NCBI RefSeq assembly: GCF_001280845.1
Contig: NZ_LGHP01000001.1
Span: 5,064,665 to 5,128,664, forward strand
Direction of reading: 5' to 3'
DNA length: 64,000 nt
Origin: Bacillus sp. FJAT-28004
Lineage (GTDB): Bacteria; Bacillota; Bacilli; Paenibacillales; Paenibacillaceae
In this document: in pieces, positions 50,306 through 58,571 of the stretch
Position numbering within the stretch: position 1 is the first letter of the stretch
Layout: each line of letters starts with the position of its first letter
The notes under the pieces: model-generated
The model's database searches: none
Seen by the model: the letters and a program-made list of their open reading frames with translations, nothing else
What the model was told of the DNA's origin: nothing
Made by a program: the position numbers and the translations under genes

Positions 50306-51334
50306 TTAATGAGCAGAGTTAATCGTTTCGCCTTGAATCGGCTTCAAGGCGTTCTCCCACTTCACATTGATAGAACGCGCGGTGAATAAATCAGCTCCAT
50401 CTGATAGCTGAAAATGCAGATGGGGCTCACTGCTATTGCCCGAATTGCCCGTCAGACCAATAACATCGCCTTTCTTGACCTTATCCCCCGGATTTACTGT
50501 AGTAGAGCCTTTCTTAAGATGAGCCAAATGGCTGTATTCTCCTCCGTGATCAATGACAACGATATTCCCAGTTGGCTGATTTGGATTCATGACCCCAACA
50601 GGCTCGTTATCTATAATATCATTCACTACCGATACGACGGTACCGTCCGCAGGAGCAATAATTTCTTTCCCGAAGGCATAATAGCTTTCATTTTTGAGCG
50701 GATCACCTTTGTAGGAGAAATGATCCTTTGCTTGGATAAAATCATAGGCGTATCGCTGAATCTCTAATTCATAGTGATAATTCACAAGTACATTCTCTCC
50801 GCCCCAAAATACATACCATTCGCCCTCAAAAGGTAAAGCGTATTCATGCTTGCTCAGCTTCTTATCGGTTTCAGGCGTAGAGGTTAGTTCCTGAACTTGG
50901 ATTGCTGTTATGACCCCGTCAGGATCAAACATTCCGACCAGTCCCTTATTTCCTGAATCATTCACCCATGTGCGCCGGTCGTAACCATTGAGCAGCATAG
51001 AAGAAGACTTCTCCAATGTGCGGATCCCCTTTGTAAACTCTTTTCCCGTCTTTTCTAAATCTGCTTCGCTTACCGCATCTTTCAAAGGCTGATTAAAACG
51101 GGCATAAATTTCCTTGAAGTTGCCGTCCAGCAGCGCCTTTGGCAGGTCGTCTGGCATAAGTGTCTGGTTCGTCTCCATGGGGGGACTCGTTGTATGCCCA
51201 GCTCCCGTATTTGTGGTAACTTCCGTATTTTCTCCTCCGCAAGCCGCTAGCAGCAAAGCAAGTGATCCCGCAGCTAAGGCAGTCTTTGCAGTCACTGCCA
51301 TTCCATAAATGATGTTCGTTGATCGTTTTTTCAT
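50306..51334 (-). CDS. M23-family metallopeptidase lipoprotein
   Basis: A 342-residue extracellular lipoprotein. The lipobox LAAC is near residue 32, followed by a DUF3887-like N-terminal region (FNQPLKDAVSEADLEKTGKE) and the LytM/M23 domain. The zinc ligands appear to be the His in VNYHYELEI, the Asp in RYAYDFI, then HGGEYSHLAHL and the HxH in PHLHFQL, so the peptidase should be active on peptidoglycan cross-bridges. The start is ATG at 51334, 8 nt after GGGAGG; an upstream in-frame start at 51397 lacks a site. It is divergent from the response-regulator gene at 51529. Confidence 0.88.
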   Translation of the reverse strand: MKKRSTNIIYGMAVTAKTALAAGSLALLLAACGGENTEVTTNTGAGHTTSPPMETNQTLMPDDLPKALLDGNFKEIYARFNQPLKDAVSEADLEKTGKEFTKGIRTLEKSSSMLLNGYDRRTWVNDSGNKGLVGMFDPDGVITAIQVQELTSTPETDKKLSKHEYALPFEGEWYVFWGGENVLVNYHYELEIQRYAYDFIQAKDHFSYKGDPLKNESYYAFGKEIIAPADGTVVSVVNDIIDNEPVGVMNPNQPTGNIVVIDHGGEYSHLAHLKKGSTTVNPGDKVKKGDVIGLTGNSGNSSEPHLHFQLSDGADLFTARSINVKWENALKPIQGETINSAH

Positions 51335-51437
51335 CTTCATCGCCTCCCTATAGTGCAATTGTAGCAGTAGAGACTTAGCTCTTATGTAACCCACCATTAA
51401 CGCACTCTTAACTTTTAGACGAGTGAATAGAAACGAA

Positions 51438-51492
51438 TTAAGCTTCCCTTAAGATTAGAATGATTAAAAAGTGAAAAAAATCATGCTATGAT
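51438..51492 (+). promoter_or_regulatory. Direct repeat (possible OmpR/PhoB-type box) and -10 upstream of response regulator
   Basis: TTAAG at 51438-51442 and TTAAG at 51449-51453 are spaced by 11 bp start to start, as in OmpR/PhoP-type direct repeats. TATGAT at 51487-51492 is a candidate -10. The site lies between the divergent M23 and response-regulator genes. Confidence 0.35.
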
Positions 51493-51528
51493 GTTATAAA
51501 CATCGGTTGGCGGAAGGAGTTTGCACCA

Positions 51529-52287
51529 ATGAACCATGCATCGATTTTGCTCGTTGATGATGAGCAATCGCTTCTGGAGCTTTTGCAGACGGTATTGCGC
51601 AAGGAAGGTTACACGAATATTGATACAGTGCAATCGGGTGAAGAAGCTATTGAAGCCTGTGAAGCTAAAAAATACGATTTAATAGTACTGGATGTCATGC
51701 TGCCAGGGCGCAGTGGAATTGAAATATGTCCTTTTATAAGGCAAACAACGAACGCGCCAATTTTATTTCTGACTGCGAGAACGTCGGATTTTGATAAGCT
51801 GACTGGGTTTGCGATTGGCGGAGATGATTACATTACCAAACCTTTTAATCCGCTTGAAGTGGTTGCCCGCATAAGGGCGCAACTGCGGCGGTACTTTAGT
51901 TCGTCAACGGAGACAGATGCCTTGAAGAAGACCTCGGAGGAAACGTTCAATCGATCATCGAATGTCTTTGATTACGGTCGATTTAAGTTAGATGAGGCAG
52001 CAGGTGAATTGTTTATTGAGGGGCAGGCTGTTTCATGTCCTGCGCTTGTGTTTCAGTTGCTGCTCTTTCTATGCAAAAACCCCAATCGAATATTCAGCAA
52101 AAGCGAGCTGTATGAGAAGGTTTGGGGTGAAGAAGCTTTCAGTGATGATAATACGATCATGGTTCATATTCATCGGATAAGAGAAAGAATTGAAGCTGAT
52201 CCGTCTAACCCGAAGTTTATCGTTAACGTCAGAGGTATGGGCTACAAACTAGTTAAAGCGGAACAGCAGGAGATTACCATGCCATGA
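51529..52287 (+). CDS. OmpR-family response regulator
   Basis: A 252-residue regulator. The receiver (SILLVDDEQSLLELLQTVLR, phospho-Asp in LIVLDVMLPGRSG near 55, Thr in FLTART, Lys in YITKPFNPLEV) is followed by a winged helix of the Trans_reg_C type (PALVFQLLLFLCKNPNRIFSK, SELYEKVWGEEAFSDDNTIMVH, YKLVKAEQQE). It overlaps the kinase gene by 4 nt (ATGA). Starting at ATG 51529 after CGGAAGGAG. It is divergent from the M23 lipoprotein gene and may control it. Confidence 0.93.
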   Translation: MNHASILLVDDEQSLLELLQTVLRKEGYTNIDTVQSGEEAIEACEAKKYDLIVLDVMLPGRSGIEICPFIRQTTNAPILFLTARTSDFDKLTGFAIGGDDYITKPFNPLEVVARIRAQLRRYFSSSTETDALKKTSEETFNRSSNVFDYGRFKLDEAAGELFIEGQAVSCPALVFQLLLFLCKNPNRIFSKSELYEKVWGEEAFSDDNTIMVHIHRIRERIEADPSNPKFIVNVRGMGYKLVKAEQQEITMP

Positions 52288-54035
52288 ATATCAAGCGACG
52301 ACTAACGCTAAAGTTCGTTCTCCAGCTCGCAATAGCAGGTATGATCGTTCTTCTCATAGCTGCGCTGACTTTTTTTTGGATGCTGCAGCGGTTTAGCGAA
52401 ATTAACATCACACGTGATTTTGCCAGTGTAGGGTTAGAACAGATGGTAGAATCCTCTAAGCTTGGCAAGAATGGCATTACGTTTGCACCAAGCTTGCTGA
52501 GGCAGGTGAAGAAAAATAATGGCTGGCTGCAAAGCCTAGATGAGAATGGAAAAGTTGCAAGTGCTTATAATACGCCAAAAGATGTTCCCAACCAATACGG
52601 ACCAGGTGAATTAGTTGACTACTGGGTGGGGAAGAGCCCATTTCCTTACCAGATTGCGCTTTGGATACAGCAGAAGGATGGGAAGAAGTTCACAATGGTT
52701 TATGGTGCTCCAAAAATAATAGAGCCTATATTGGAACAATTAAGTGACGGGGAATTCATTGTTTCTGAAAAGAAATTAGTCCTTCCAGATGCCATATCAG
52801 GGAAAATAAGATCGGCTCATGCTTTTGTTCAACTGATTGATTCGGCAGGCGTGGAACTGGTTGCCTATAACAAGCCCGACGCAGTGCCTTCGCTATACTC
52901 CGTTCCGGAACTTGCGCTTCGCACATTGTACAGTGAAAGATACGGTTACCGGATAGCAACCTCGTATGATGCGGAAACTGGAAACACCTGGCTTGTCGGA
53001 GAGCCAAATACTATAGCCGGAGACTCGGGCAAAGAGAATTGGATTCCGGAGGAAGCGCAGGTAGTCATTATCGGGTCTATTTTCTTATTTATCTCCTTAC
53101 TGGTATTGTTCGTACTCCTCTCACTATGGCAGGCCCATCGCTTTGGCGCACCGATGCTGCACATGCTTGTATGGCTGGATTCAATAGGGAAAACGGTGTA
53201 TGAAGAACCTGTTGATCGTAGAGGTCTCCATCGCAGCCGAACGTCAGCAGGAAAATGGCGGCGAAGGTATCGTGTTTTTGCTGATGTGATGGTTTCTATT
53301 GAAAAGTTATCCAATGCCTTGAAGAGAGAGCGAGCAACACGGGAGCAAACGGAGAGCTTGAGAGAAGAATGGATTGCTGGCGTTACCCATGATTTGAAGA
53401 CGCCGTTATCCTCTATTTCTGGTTATGCCCATTTACTAGCGGAGCCGGCATATGATTGGTCTCAGGAGGAGATACGTAAATTTTCTGCGACGATTTTGGA
53501 CAAATCAGCCCATATGGATATGTTGATCAGCGATCTTGCTATGACTTACCGATTGAGGACGGGAATACTTCCACCTGAGACGATGAAGGTTGAGCTGAAC
53601 GCTTGGCTGTATGAAGCACTTGAGCAGGCTGCCGCCGATCCTGCATATGGAAAACAGCGCATTGTATTTCATGCTGCGCAAGATGATGTTTGGGTTCAGT
53701 TGTACACCCCATGGCTCGAGCGAGTTGTTAACAATTTAACAGCTAATTCGCTGCTTCATAACCCGCCTGATACCGTTTTGACGGTATCGCTTCTGGCGAC
53801 TGAAGAGGGTGGCGGAATAACGATAAAATTCGCCGATGATGGCGATGGTATGGATGAAGCTACATTAAATCGGCTTTTTGAGCGTTATTATCGCGGTACG
53901 GATACCGCGTCCACCTCCAACGGCTCTGGACTCGGCATGGCTATATCGAAGGGGCTGATTGAAGCTATGGGTGGCAGGATTACGGTTAAGACAACACCGG
54001 GTGAAGGGACGACTATTTTGTTAATATGGAGCTGA
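52284..54035 (+). CDS. Sensor histidine kinase (HisKA type)
   Basis: A 583-residue membrane kinase. TM1 lies at ~13-35 (LAIAGMIVLLIAALTFFWML) and TM2 at ~253-275 (VVIIGSIFLFISLLVLFVLL), flanking a ~215-residue sensor. HisKA carries the phospho-acceptor in GVTHDLKTPLSSISGYAHL; HATPase_c contains the N-box region RVVNNLTANSLLHN, then FADDGDGMDE and GLGMAISKGLIEAMGG. It is complete and coupled to the OmpR-type regulator gene. The signal is unknown; proximity to the M23 gene hints at a cell-wall role. Confidence 0.93.
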   Translation: MNIKRRLTLKFVLQLAIAGMIVLLIAALTFFWMLQRFSEINITRDFASVGLEQMVESSKLGKNGITFAPSLLRQVKKNNGWLQSLDENGKVASAYNTPKDVPNQYGPGELVDYWVGKSPFPYQIALWIQQKDGKKFTMVYGAPKIIEPILEQLSDGEFIVSEKKLVLPDAISGKIRSAHAFVQLIDSAGVELVAYNKPDAVPSLYSVPELALRTLYSERYGYRIATSYDAETGNTWLVGEPNTIAGDSGKENWIPEEAQVVIIGSIFLFISLLVLFVLLSLWQAHRFGAPMLHMLVWLDSIGKTVYEEPVDRRGLHRSRTSAGKWRRRYRVFADVMVSIEKLSNALKRERATREQTESLREEWIAGVTHDLKTPLSSISGYAHLLAEPAYDWSQEEIRKFSATILDKSAHMDMLISDLAMTYRLRTGILPPETMKVELNAWLYEALEQAAADPAYGKQRIVFHAAQDDVWVQLYTPWLERVVNNLTANSLLHNPPDTVLTVSLLATEEGGGITIKFADDGDGMDEATLNRLFERYYRGTDTASTSNGSGLGMAISKGLIEAMGGRITVKTTPGEGTTILLIWS

Positions 54036-54100
54036 CAATGTCGTTTTTCATCGAACAAACAACAGTTAAAGAATCGCTGTAAAATTAGTGAATAAATGAA

Positions 54101-54144
54101 AAAAATGCTAGATCATGATATATTGATGATCTAGCATTTTTTTA
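54101..54144 (+). terminator. Terminator of the OmpR/kinase operon
   Basis: AAAAATGCTAGATCAT (54101-54116) pairs with ATGATCTAGCATTTTT (54126-54141) with a 9-nt loop, followed by TTT. Confidence 0.92.
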
Positions 54145-54216
54145 GTCTACAAGAGAATGAAAATCTAAAATAATATATTCTTGTCAACCGAGTTTGTTTG
54201 CCAGGGAGGGTTAAGA

Positions 54217-54399
54217 ATGCAGCAACAGGAAAAAGAAATACAGGAGCTTAAAGAACGATTAGTTAACGTAGAGGAAAAACTTCAACGTAAATCGAATTCT
54301 TCTAACGCTCTTAAGTTTGTACTTGGGTTCATCCTTATATTCGTCGTTCTACTGATCGCAATTGGCGTATTTCAATTTATTAGCTCTAATTCATCCTAA
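54217..54399 (+). CDS. Small coiled-coil membrane protein
   Basis: A 60-residue protein. It starts MQQQEKEIQELKERLVNVEE, a helical coiled-coil with heptad hydrophobics, and ends with one membrane helix ALKFVLGFILIFVVLLIAIG. The ATG at 54217 follows AGGGAGGG; the upstream start at 54181 lacks a site. No family was recognised. The neighbouring phage-shock genes pspC and pspA run in the opposite direction, so any link is only positional. Confidence 0.7.
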   Translation: MQQQEKEIQELKERLVNVEEKLQRKSNSSNALKFVLGFILIFVVLLIAIGVFQFISSNSS

Positions 54400-54426
54400 T
54401 TTAAAATAATCTCCTAACGAAGAAAG

Positions 54427-54468
54427 CAGCGGCCAATGACGTTACTATACGTCTTGGCCCGCCGCTGT
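54427..54468 (-). terminator. Hairpin at the 3' end of the pspA-like gene
   Basis: CAGCGGCCAA...GACGT pairs with ACGTC...TTGGCCCGCCGCTG, a long imperfect stem at 54427-54468. On the minus strand the T-run after the stem is weak (CTTTCTTCG), so termination is likely but not certain. Confidence 0.55.
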
Positions 54469-54477
54469 AAGTTGAAG

Positions 54478-55140
54478 TTAGGCTTTTTTAGATTGAAGCC
54501 GTTTAAGTTCTTCATCCACACGAGCTTTGCGCTGCTCGAGCTGCTGATCGGAACTATATGCGCTAGCATTTAAGCTGTTGTATGAACCTTTTGTAAGTTC
54601 ACGTTGTGCTTCTAATTCCATCACCTTCTGTTCAATCCGATCGAACCCTTGTGAAGCTGAGCTTCCATGAAGAGAGTTGGAATAGCCAGCAGGGGTTGCA
54701 GTTGTCTGCTGCACGCGAGTAATGAGCTCAGCGCGTTTTCCTTGCAGCCGTGTTTTCTCTTCTTTCAATGCCTCAATGCGATAACCGAGGTCAAGTACGG
54801 CTTGCTTTGCTAGCTGCTGCAGTCTTGCTGTTTCTTCAGCTTGTTCCAGATACAATAACTTTGCTTCAAGTGCTGTACGCGCTTCAGCCTCGCGTTCCTC
54901 GATTGCAGCTTGCTCTGCTTTACCCTCGTAATAGCTCACTTGTCCGCTAAATTCACTTAGCTTAGATTGCAACATACGATCTTGTGCTTGCTGCTGCGCC
55001 ACCGCATGTTCAGTCTTGGCAATTTCCTCATCCAAATCTCTCAAATAATGATTAAGCATCATAACCGGATTTTCCATCTTGTCTAACATTTCATTGGCCG
55101 CTGCCTTCGTCATACTAACTACACGTTGTAAAATTCCCAT
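54478..55140 (-). CDS. PspA/IM30-family protein
   Basis: A 220-residue coiled-coil protein. It begins MGILQRVVSMTKAAANEMLD, the N-terminal amphipathic helix of PspA, followed by long heptad helices (LNHYLRDLDEEIAKTEHAVA, LLYLEQAEETARLQQLAKQAV). PspA homologues coat damaged membranes and repair or protect them against stress, and form ring or helical assemblies. It lies 62 nt downstream of the pspC-like gene on the same strand and is probably cotranscribed. The ATG follows TAGGGAGAG. There is no PspF or PspB nearby. Confidence 0.9.
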   Translation of the reverse strand: MGILQRVVSMTKAAANEMLDKMENPVMMLNHYLRDLDEEIAKTEHAVAQQQAQDRMLQSKLSEFSGQVSYYEGKAEQAAIEEREAEARTALEAKLLYLEQAEETARLQQLAKQAVLDLGYRIEALKEEKTRLQGKRAELITRVQQTTATPAGYSNSLHGSSASQGFDRIEQKVMELEAQRELTKGSYNSLNASAYSSDQQLEQRKARVDEELKRLQSKKA

Positions 55141-55202
55141 TTATAATCTCTCCCTAAAAGTTTGTATTTGCATTTATTTTCAAAAACACTCGTTTGTTTG
55201 GT

Positions 55203-55418
55203 TTAGTAGTGATCGACAAATCGAAAGTCGTTGTTTATTGCTTTTGGAATAAACAGGGTTGCTATGAAGTATGCGAGTATGACAGCTCCGAAACTGAAGA
55301 ACGCCGCAATGACAACTAACAATCTAACAATAGTAGAATCAATGCCAAGCCATTGTCCGATGCCTCCGCATAAACCCGTAAGCTTGCTGTCCGTTGTTGA
55401 TCTAAACAATTTTTTCAT
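55203..55418 (-). CDS. PspC-domain membrane protein
   Basis: A 71-residue protein. KKLFRSTTDSKLTGLCGGIG with QWLGIDSTIVRLLVVIAAF is the signature of the PspC domain, with hydrophobic stretches for membrane insertion in RLLVVIAAFFSFGAVILAYF. PspC senses or transmits membrane damage to PspA in many bacteria. It starts with ATG at 55418 and has a moderate AAAGGATG site. It precedes the pspA-like gene on the minus strand and likely forms an operon with it. Confidence 0.9.
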   Translation of the reverse strand: MKKLFRSTTDSKLTGLCGGIGQWLGIDSTIVRLLVVIAAFFSFGAVILAYFIATLFIPKAINNDFRFVDHY

Positions 55419-55654
55419 ATTCAGTCATCCTTTCGTGTAGCTCATCTATGTCCTTATTGTAGTGTTTGAAAGCTTCTTTCGTAACGGTCCTCGGGCTATT
55501 CTGGTGCTAGGCTTTAGGCGGGGATTGTCTGCGACGGACGACGGGGTTTTGCTATTTTCATAGCGGTTATAGGCTTTGCGGCCTCAGAAATTGCATTTAA
55601 AACTTTATGGTCTGACATAAAAAAGCAGTATCTTTTTTAGATCAATAAAAAAAA
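55419..55654. other. Intergenic region upstream of pspC-like gene
   Basis: About 240 nt without a gene. It contains a GC-richer patch (55500-55580) that stands out but no recognisable element, and should include the leftward promoter of pspC-pspA. Confidence 0.35.
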
Positions 55655-55690
55655 GCTGTCCAAAGTCATTAGACTTTGGACAGCCTTTTT
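55655..55690 (-). terminator. Terminator of the SLH-amidase gene
   Basis: GCTGTCCAAAGTC (55655-55667) pairs with GACTTTGGACAGC (55672-55684). On the minus strand it is followed by eight T, so it terminates the leftward amidase transcript. Confidence 0.92.
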
Positions 55691-55708
55691 AGTAAGATCG
55701 CTTCTCAT

Positions 55709-57655
55709 TTAAGGTGTTAATACTGGCGATTTACGGTTGTGTGTTCCTTGTTCATAGGCGTAGCTAAGTTTGATTAGTGTTGCTTCTTCGAAGGAGCGGC
55801 CTAGGAACTCTATTCCTGCAGGCATACCTTCTGCTGTGAAACCAGCTGGAACGGTAATCGCTGGGAATCCTGAATAAGGACTAAGTCTGTTATTGCTTCC
55901 CGCTTTCCCACTTTCTCCAACGAGAGATGCTGTCTGCGAGGTTGAAGGATATACGATCGCATCCAGATTGTTATCTGCCATTACCTTTAATAAAGACTCA
56001 CGCGTTACCTTGGTTCTTAACAAAACAATATCTTTGTATTGCTCAGTTTCGAGTGTTGTAAGCGCGTCACGTGATTTCAATGAGCTTTCTTGGGACTTGT
56101 CGTAAAGTCCTGATGTGATAATTTCAGTTAGTGACTTATAAGGAGCATTCGGACCAAGGTCTGCTAAATACTCATTAAGTTGAAACTTAAACTCGAAGCT
56201 GCTAAGACTTGGATATTTCATAATATCGGCCAGTTTCGGTATCTTGATTTCAATGGTTTCCGCACCAAGAGTCTTCAAGTCGGTTACTGCTTTTTTGATT
56301 AGATCTGTTACGGGCTTTTCTTCAGCAGTAGTACCGAACAGTTCGGTAGCAACTCCGATGCGTGCTCCTTTTAGACCGTTAATGTCTAGGAAATCCGTAT
56401 AACTGGTAGGAATTTTGCCTACGTTGTATGCGGTTGAGATATCATCAGGGTCATACCCTGCAGTTGCATCAAGCAGGATGGCAGCATCAGTTACTGTACG
56501 AGCCATTGGACCACCGACATCTTGCGTGAGTGCTAGTGGAATGATTCCATCGCGACTGGATAAGCCAATTGTAGGGCGAATACCGACAAGGCTGTTATAA
56601 GACGAAGGAATTCGAATCGATCCACCCGTATCGGTACCGAGTCCAGCTAATGCGAAATTGGCTGCAATGGATGCACCCGTTCCGCCACTGGAACCGCCCG
56701 GATTATGAGTGAGTCCATAAGGATTCAGCGTTTGTCCGCCAAGTGAGCTTTGTGTTGTAATACCAAATGCAAACTCATGAAGATTGGACTTAGCGAGGAT
56801 GATTGCACCTGCCGCCTTCAGTTTAGCAATTTGATCAGCATCTTCTAAAGGAATAGAGTCCTTTAAGCAAAGACAGCCGGCAGTAGTGGGCATATCATTC
56901 GTATCGTAGTTATCTTTGACGATAATCGGAATGCCGTGCAACGGTCCTCTTGATCCTTTTTGAATACGTTCATCGTCTAATTGTTCAGCAATTTGCAGTG
57001 CCTTAGGATTAACTGTCAGTATGGCATTTAGCTTAATACCTTGATCATCATATTTTTCAATACGATCCAAATATAGTTGAACCAATTCTTTAGATGTCAG
57101 TTTACCTTGTTCGATGGCATGTTGAATATCAGCAATAGTGGTTTCAACTACATCAAAAGGCTTCAAGAAATCATATACTCGATAGGCAATTGCATAAGCT
57201 TGACCGTATGTTAGTGCTCCCTTGGGTGCAAACCTGGTGCTATCAACTCCATTCATTAGCAATGCTTTCATTACGGATCCTACAGCAAATGATAGAGTAG
57301 TGTTATCCGGGATATCTTTAAACGACTCGGGTGCGTCTGTTAGTTTAAGAGTATCATCAAGGAGAAGTGCTGCTTCCTCGCGAGTAATAGTAGAAGAGGA
57401 TTTCATTTTAAAAAGTGAATTTGAACCAGCAAGTGCAGCCGATTTATTAAGAAGGCCTATAAATTCCACCGAGGTAACGAGAGCATTAGCGTTAATGCTT
57501 GAATCTCCTAATTTTAGTGAGATCGCCTTGACAGCATCCCCCTGATAGGCAGCTTTGGAAGCAAGTGCCGCATTTGCCGTGAGAGGCACAGTTAGTAGCA
57601 AGCTGCCGATCATTAATACAACCGTACGTTTTTTCCATGATGTCCAGTTCAGCAT
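55709..57655 (-). CDS. Secreted amidase with N-terminal SLH-type region
   Basis: A 648-residue protein. The signal peptide (TVVLMIGSLLLTVPLTANAA) is followed by a SLH-type region (SFKDIPDNTTLSFAVGSVMK, LTYGQAYAIAYRVYDFL) at ~40-165. The amidase-signature domain begins near 170. The catalytic Lys lies in PIIVKDNYDT, the cis-Ser in GGSSGGTGAS and the nucleophile in DTGGSIRIPSS. The triad is intact. It should hydrolyse amides while attached to the cell surface. The start is ATG at 57655 behind GAGGAG. A palindromic operator candidate is located at 57685-57701. Confidence 0.9.
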   Translation of the reverse strand: MLNWTSWKKRTVVLMIGSLLLTVPLTANAALASKAAYQGDAVKAISLKLGDSSINANALVTSVEFIGLLNKSAALAGSNSLFKMKSSSTITREEAALLLDDTLKLTDAPESFKDIPDNTTLSFAVGSVMKALLMNGVDSTRFAPKGALTYGQAYAIAYRVYDFLKPFDVVETTIADIQHAIEQGKLTSKELVQLYLDRIEKYDDQGIKLNAILTVNPKALQIAEQLDDERIQKGSRGPLHGIPIIVKDNYDTNDMPTTAGCLCLKDSIPLEDADQIAKLKAAGAIILAKSNLHEFAFGITTQSSLGGQTLNPYGLTHNPGGSSGGTGASIAANFALAGLGTDTGGSIRIPSSYNSLVGIRPTIGLSSRDGIIPLALTQDVGGPMARTVTDAAILLDATAGYDPDDISTAYNVGKIPTSYTDFLDINGLKGARIGVATELFGTTAEEKPVTDLIKKAVTDLKTLGAETIEIKIPKLADIMKYPSLSSFEFKFQLNEYLADLGPNAPYKSLTEIITSGLYDKSQESSLKSRDALTTLETEQYKDIVLLRTKVTRESLLKVMADNNLDAIVYPSTSQTASLVGESGKAGSNNRLSPYSGFPAITVPAGFTAEGMPAGIEFLGRSFEEATLIKLSYAYEQGTHNRKSPVLTP

Positions 57656-57684
57656 AGCTCATTCTCCTCTATAATGTTATGTAA

Positions 57685-57701
57685 TCTAACATCATGTTAG
57701 A
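57685..57701. promoter_or_regulatory. Perfect palindrome, TetR-like operator candidate before the amidase gene
   Basis: TCTAACAT-C-ATGTTAGA, two 8-bp arms around one base, 30 nt upstream of the amidase start on the minus strand. The arm sequence and size are typical of TetR-type repressor sites. No TetR gene is in the window. Confidence 0.55.
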
Positions 57702-58173
57702 GCCTGATTGTTTAATTGGCAACAGATAATATCCCTCTAAAAATCGATTAAATCCATGTTTTACGCAAATATACTCACTATATCTTCTGATATAAAGGTT
57801 TTTTAAATAGAATTTAAACGCTCTCTCTCTTTGGAATATTCGCATATTCTAAAAACATTATGTCATGTATAGTGACATGGATGCTTTCCGGCATTTATTT
57901 AAGGAGCGTCTTTTTATTCTATTTTTCAAGCGGATGAAGCGACAAATTTCCTTTACTCTATTCAAGCAATCTACTATTATAAATTTAGATTTGAGAGATA
58001 ATAATTGTTTGCTGATCGCTTTTGCGCTGTGCCTTCCAAGCTTCGTTGCTTCGTCCTCTATCCAAGCGAAAGAGGCTAAACCTGCTGCTTCCTATGTAGC
58101 AGAGCGTTGGGGCGAAAGCATCAAGGGAGGTATAGCTGCAAAGCCGGTCATCGGCGAGGAAAGCACTAGATTT
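57702..58173. other. Region without a believable gene
   Basis: An AT-rich stretch (57702-57865), then a 114-codon plus-strand frame from 57865 to 58209 with no ribosome binding site and no recognised family. A small inverted repeat ATGTCA/TGACAT lies near 57865. Nothing else is supported. Confidence 0.4.
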
Positions 58174-58227
58174 ATAAAAAAACGGCGTCAGCCTGATATG
58201 TGCAAATAACGTCCTAGGCTGACGTCC
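58174..58227 (-). terminator. Minus-strand terminator after the start-less ORF
   Basis: GGCGTCAGCCT (58184-58194) pairs with AGGCTGACGTCC (58216-58227), with one bulged base. On the minus strand the stem is followed by GTTTTTTT. It would end a leftward gene whose stop is at 58243. Confidence 0.7.
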
Positions 58228-58242
58228 ATGGTATAAACCTGA

Positions 58243-58527
58243 TTATTTTACCTCCTGCATGTTTTTCCACAAAGAGCTATTCAACGTTCGCTTATGATGG
58301 GGCATTCTCGTCCACAATGAGCAATATCCGATTCGCCTCACAATCGGAGAGTTGTGTGGTGTCACAGGCATGGTAGCCCTTAGGTGCGGTGTAAGGGGAT
58401 GACCCTCATTGAGCTTCAGTTTTTTGTGCTGTACGGATAAAGCATAGATGGCTTGCTGCCCAGTCGTGGTTTCTTTAAAGTAGAATAAAAAAGTTGTGAC
58501 GTAGAACGTCCTTGGTTTTCCTCTGTG
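58243..58527 (-). pseudogene. Start-less ORF, probable 3' remnant of a leftward gene
   Basis: A 95-codon open frame ending TAA at 58243-58245. The frame is blocked upstream by TGA (58528-58530) and has no ATG, GTG or TTG near its start with a binding site. The translation has plausible protein character (segments FKETTTGQQAIYALSVQ, SPIVRRIGYCSLW and the end KNMQEVK). A terminator follows it correctly on the minus strand, suggesting that it is the end of a once longer gene. I do not recognise the family. Alternatively it is chance coding potential. Confidence 0.4.
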
Positions 58528-58551
58528 TCAGAGGAGCCGAGGACGTTTTTT
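58505..58551 (+). terminator. Strong hairpin with T-run directly before the nuclease gene
   Basis: AACGTCCT (58505-58512) pairs with AGGACGTT (58540-58547), the inner CCTCTG pairs with CAGAGG, and six T follow. It ends 8 nt before the GAGGAGG-type site of the nuclease gene. It may be an attenuator or a terminator insulating that gene from upstream transcription. Confidence 0.75.
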
Positions 58552-58571
58552 CATTTTGAGGAGGATGAGAG

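Noticed and set aside
50306..51334. Inactive M23 peptidase lacking the first zinc ligands
   Set aside because: The usual HxGxD motif is missing, but the His of VNYHYELEI and the Asp of RYAYDFI fit the ligand positions of an alternative M23 form, so it is probably active.
57865..58209. A 114-codon plus-strand reading frame
   Set aside because: It has no ribosome binding site, no recognised family and its 3' end overlaps a convincing minus-strand terminator.
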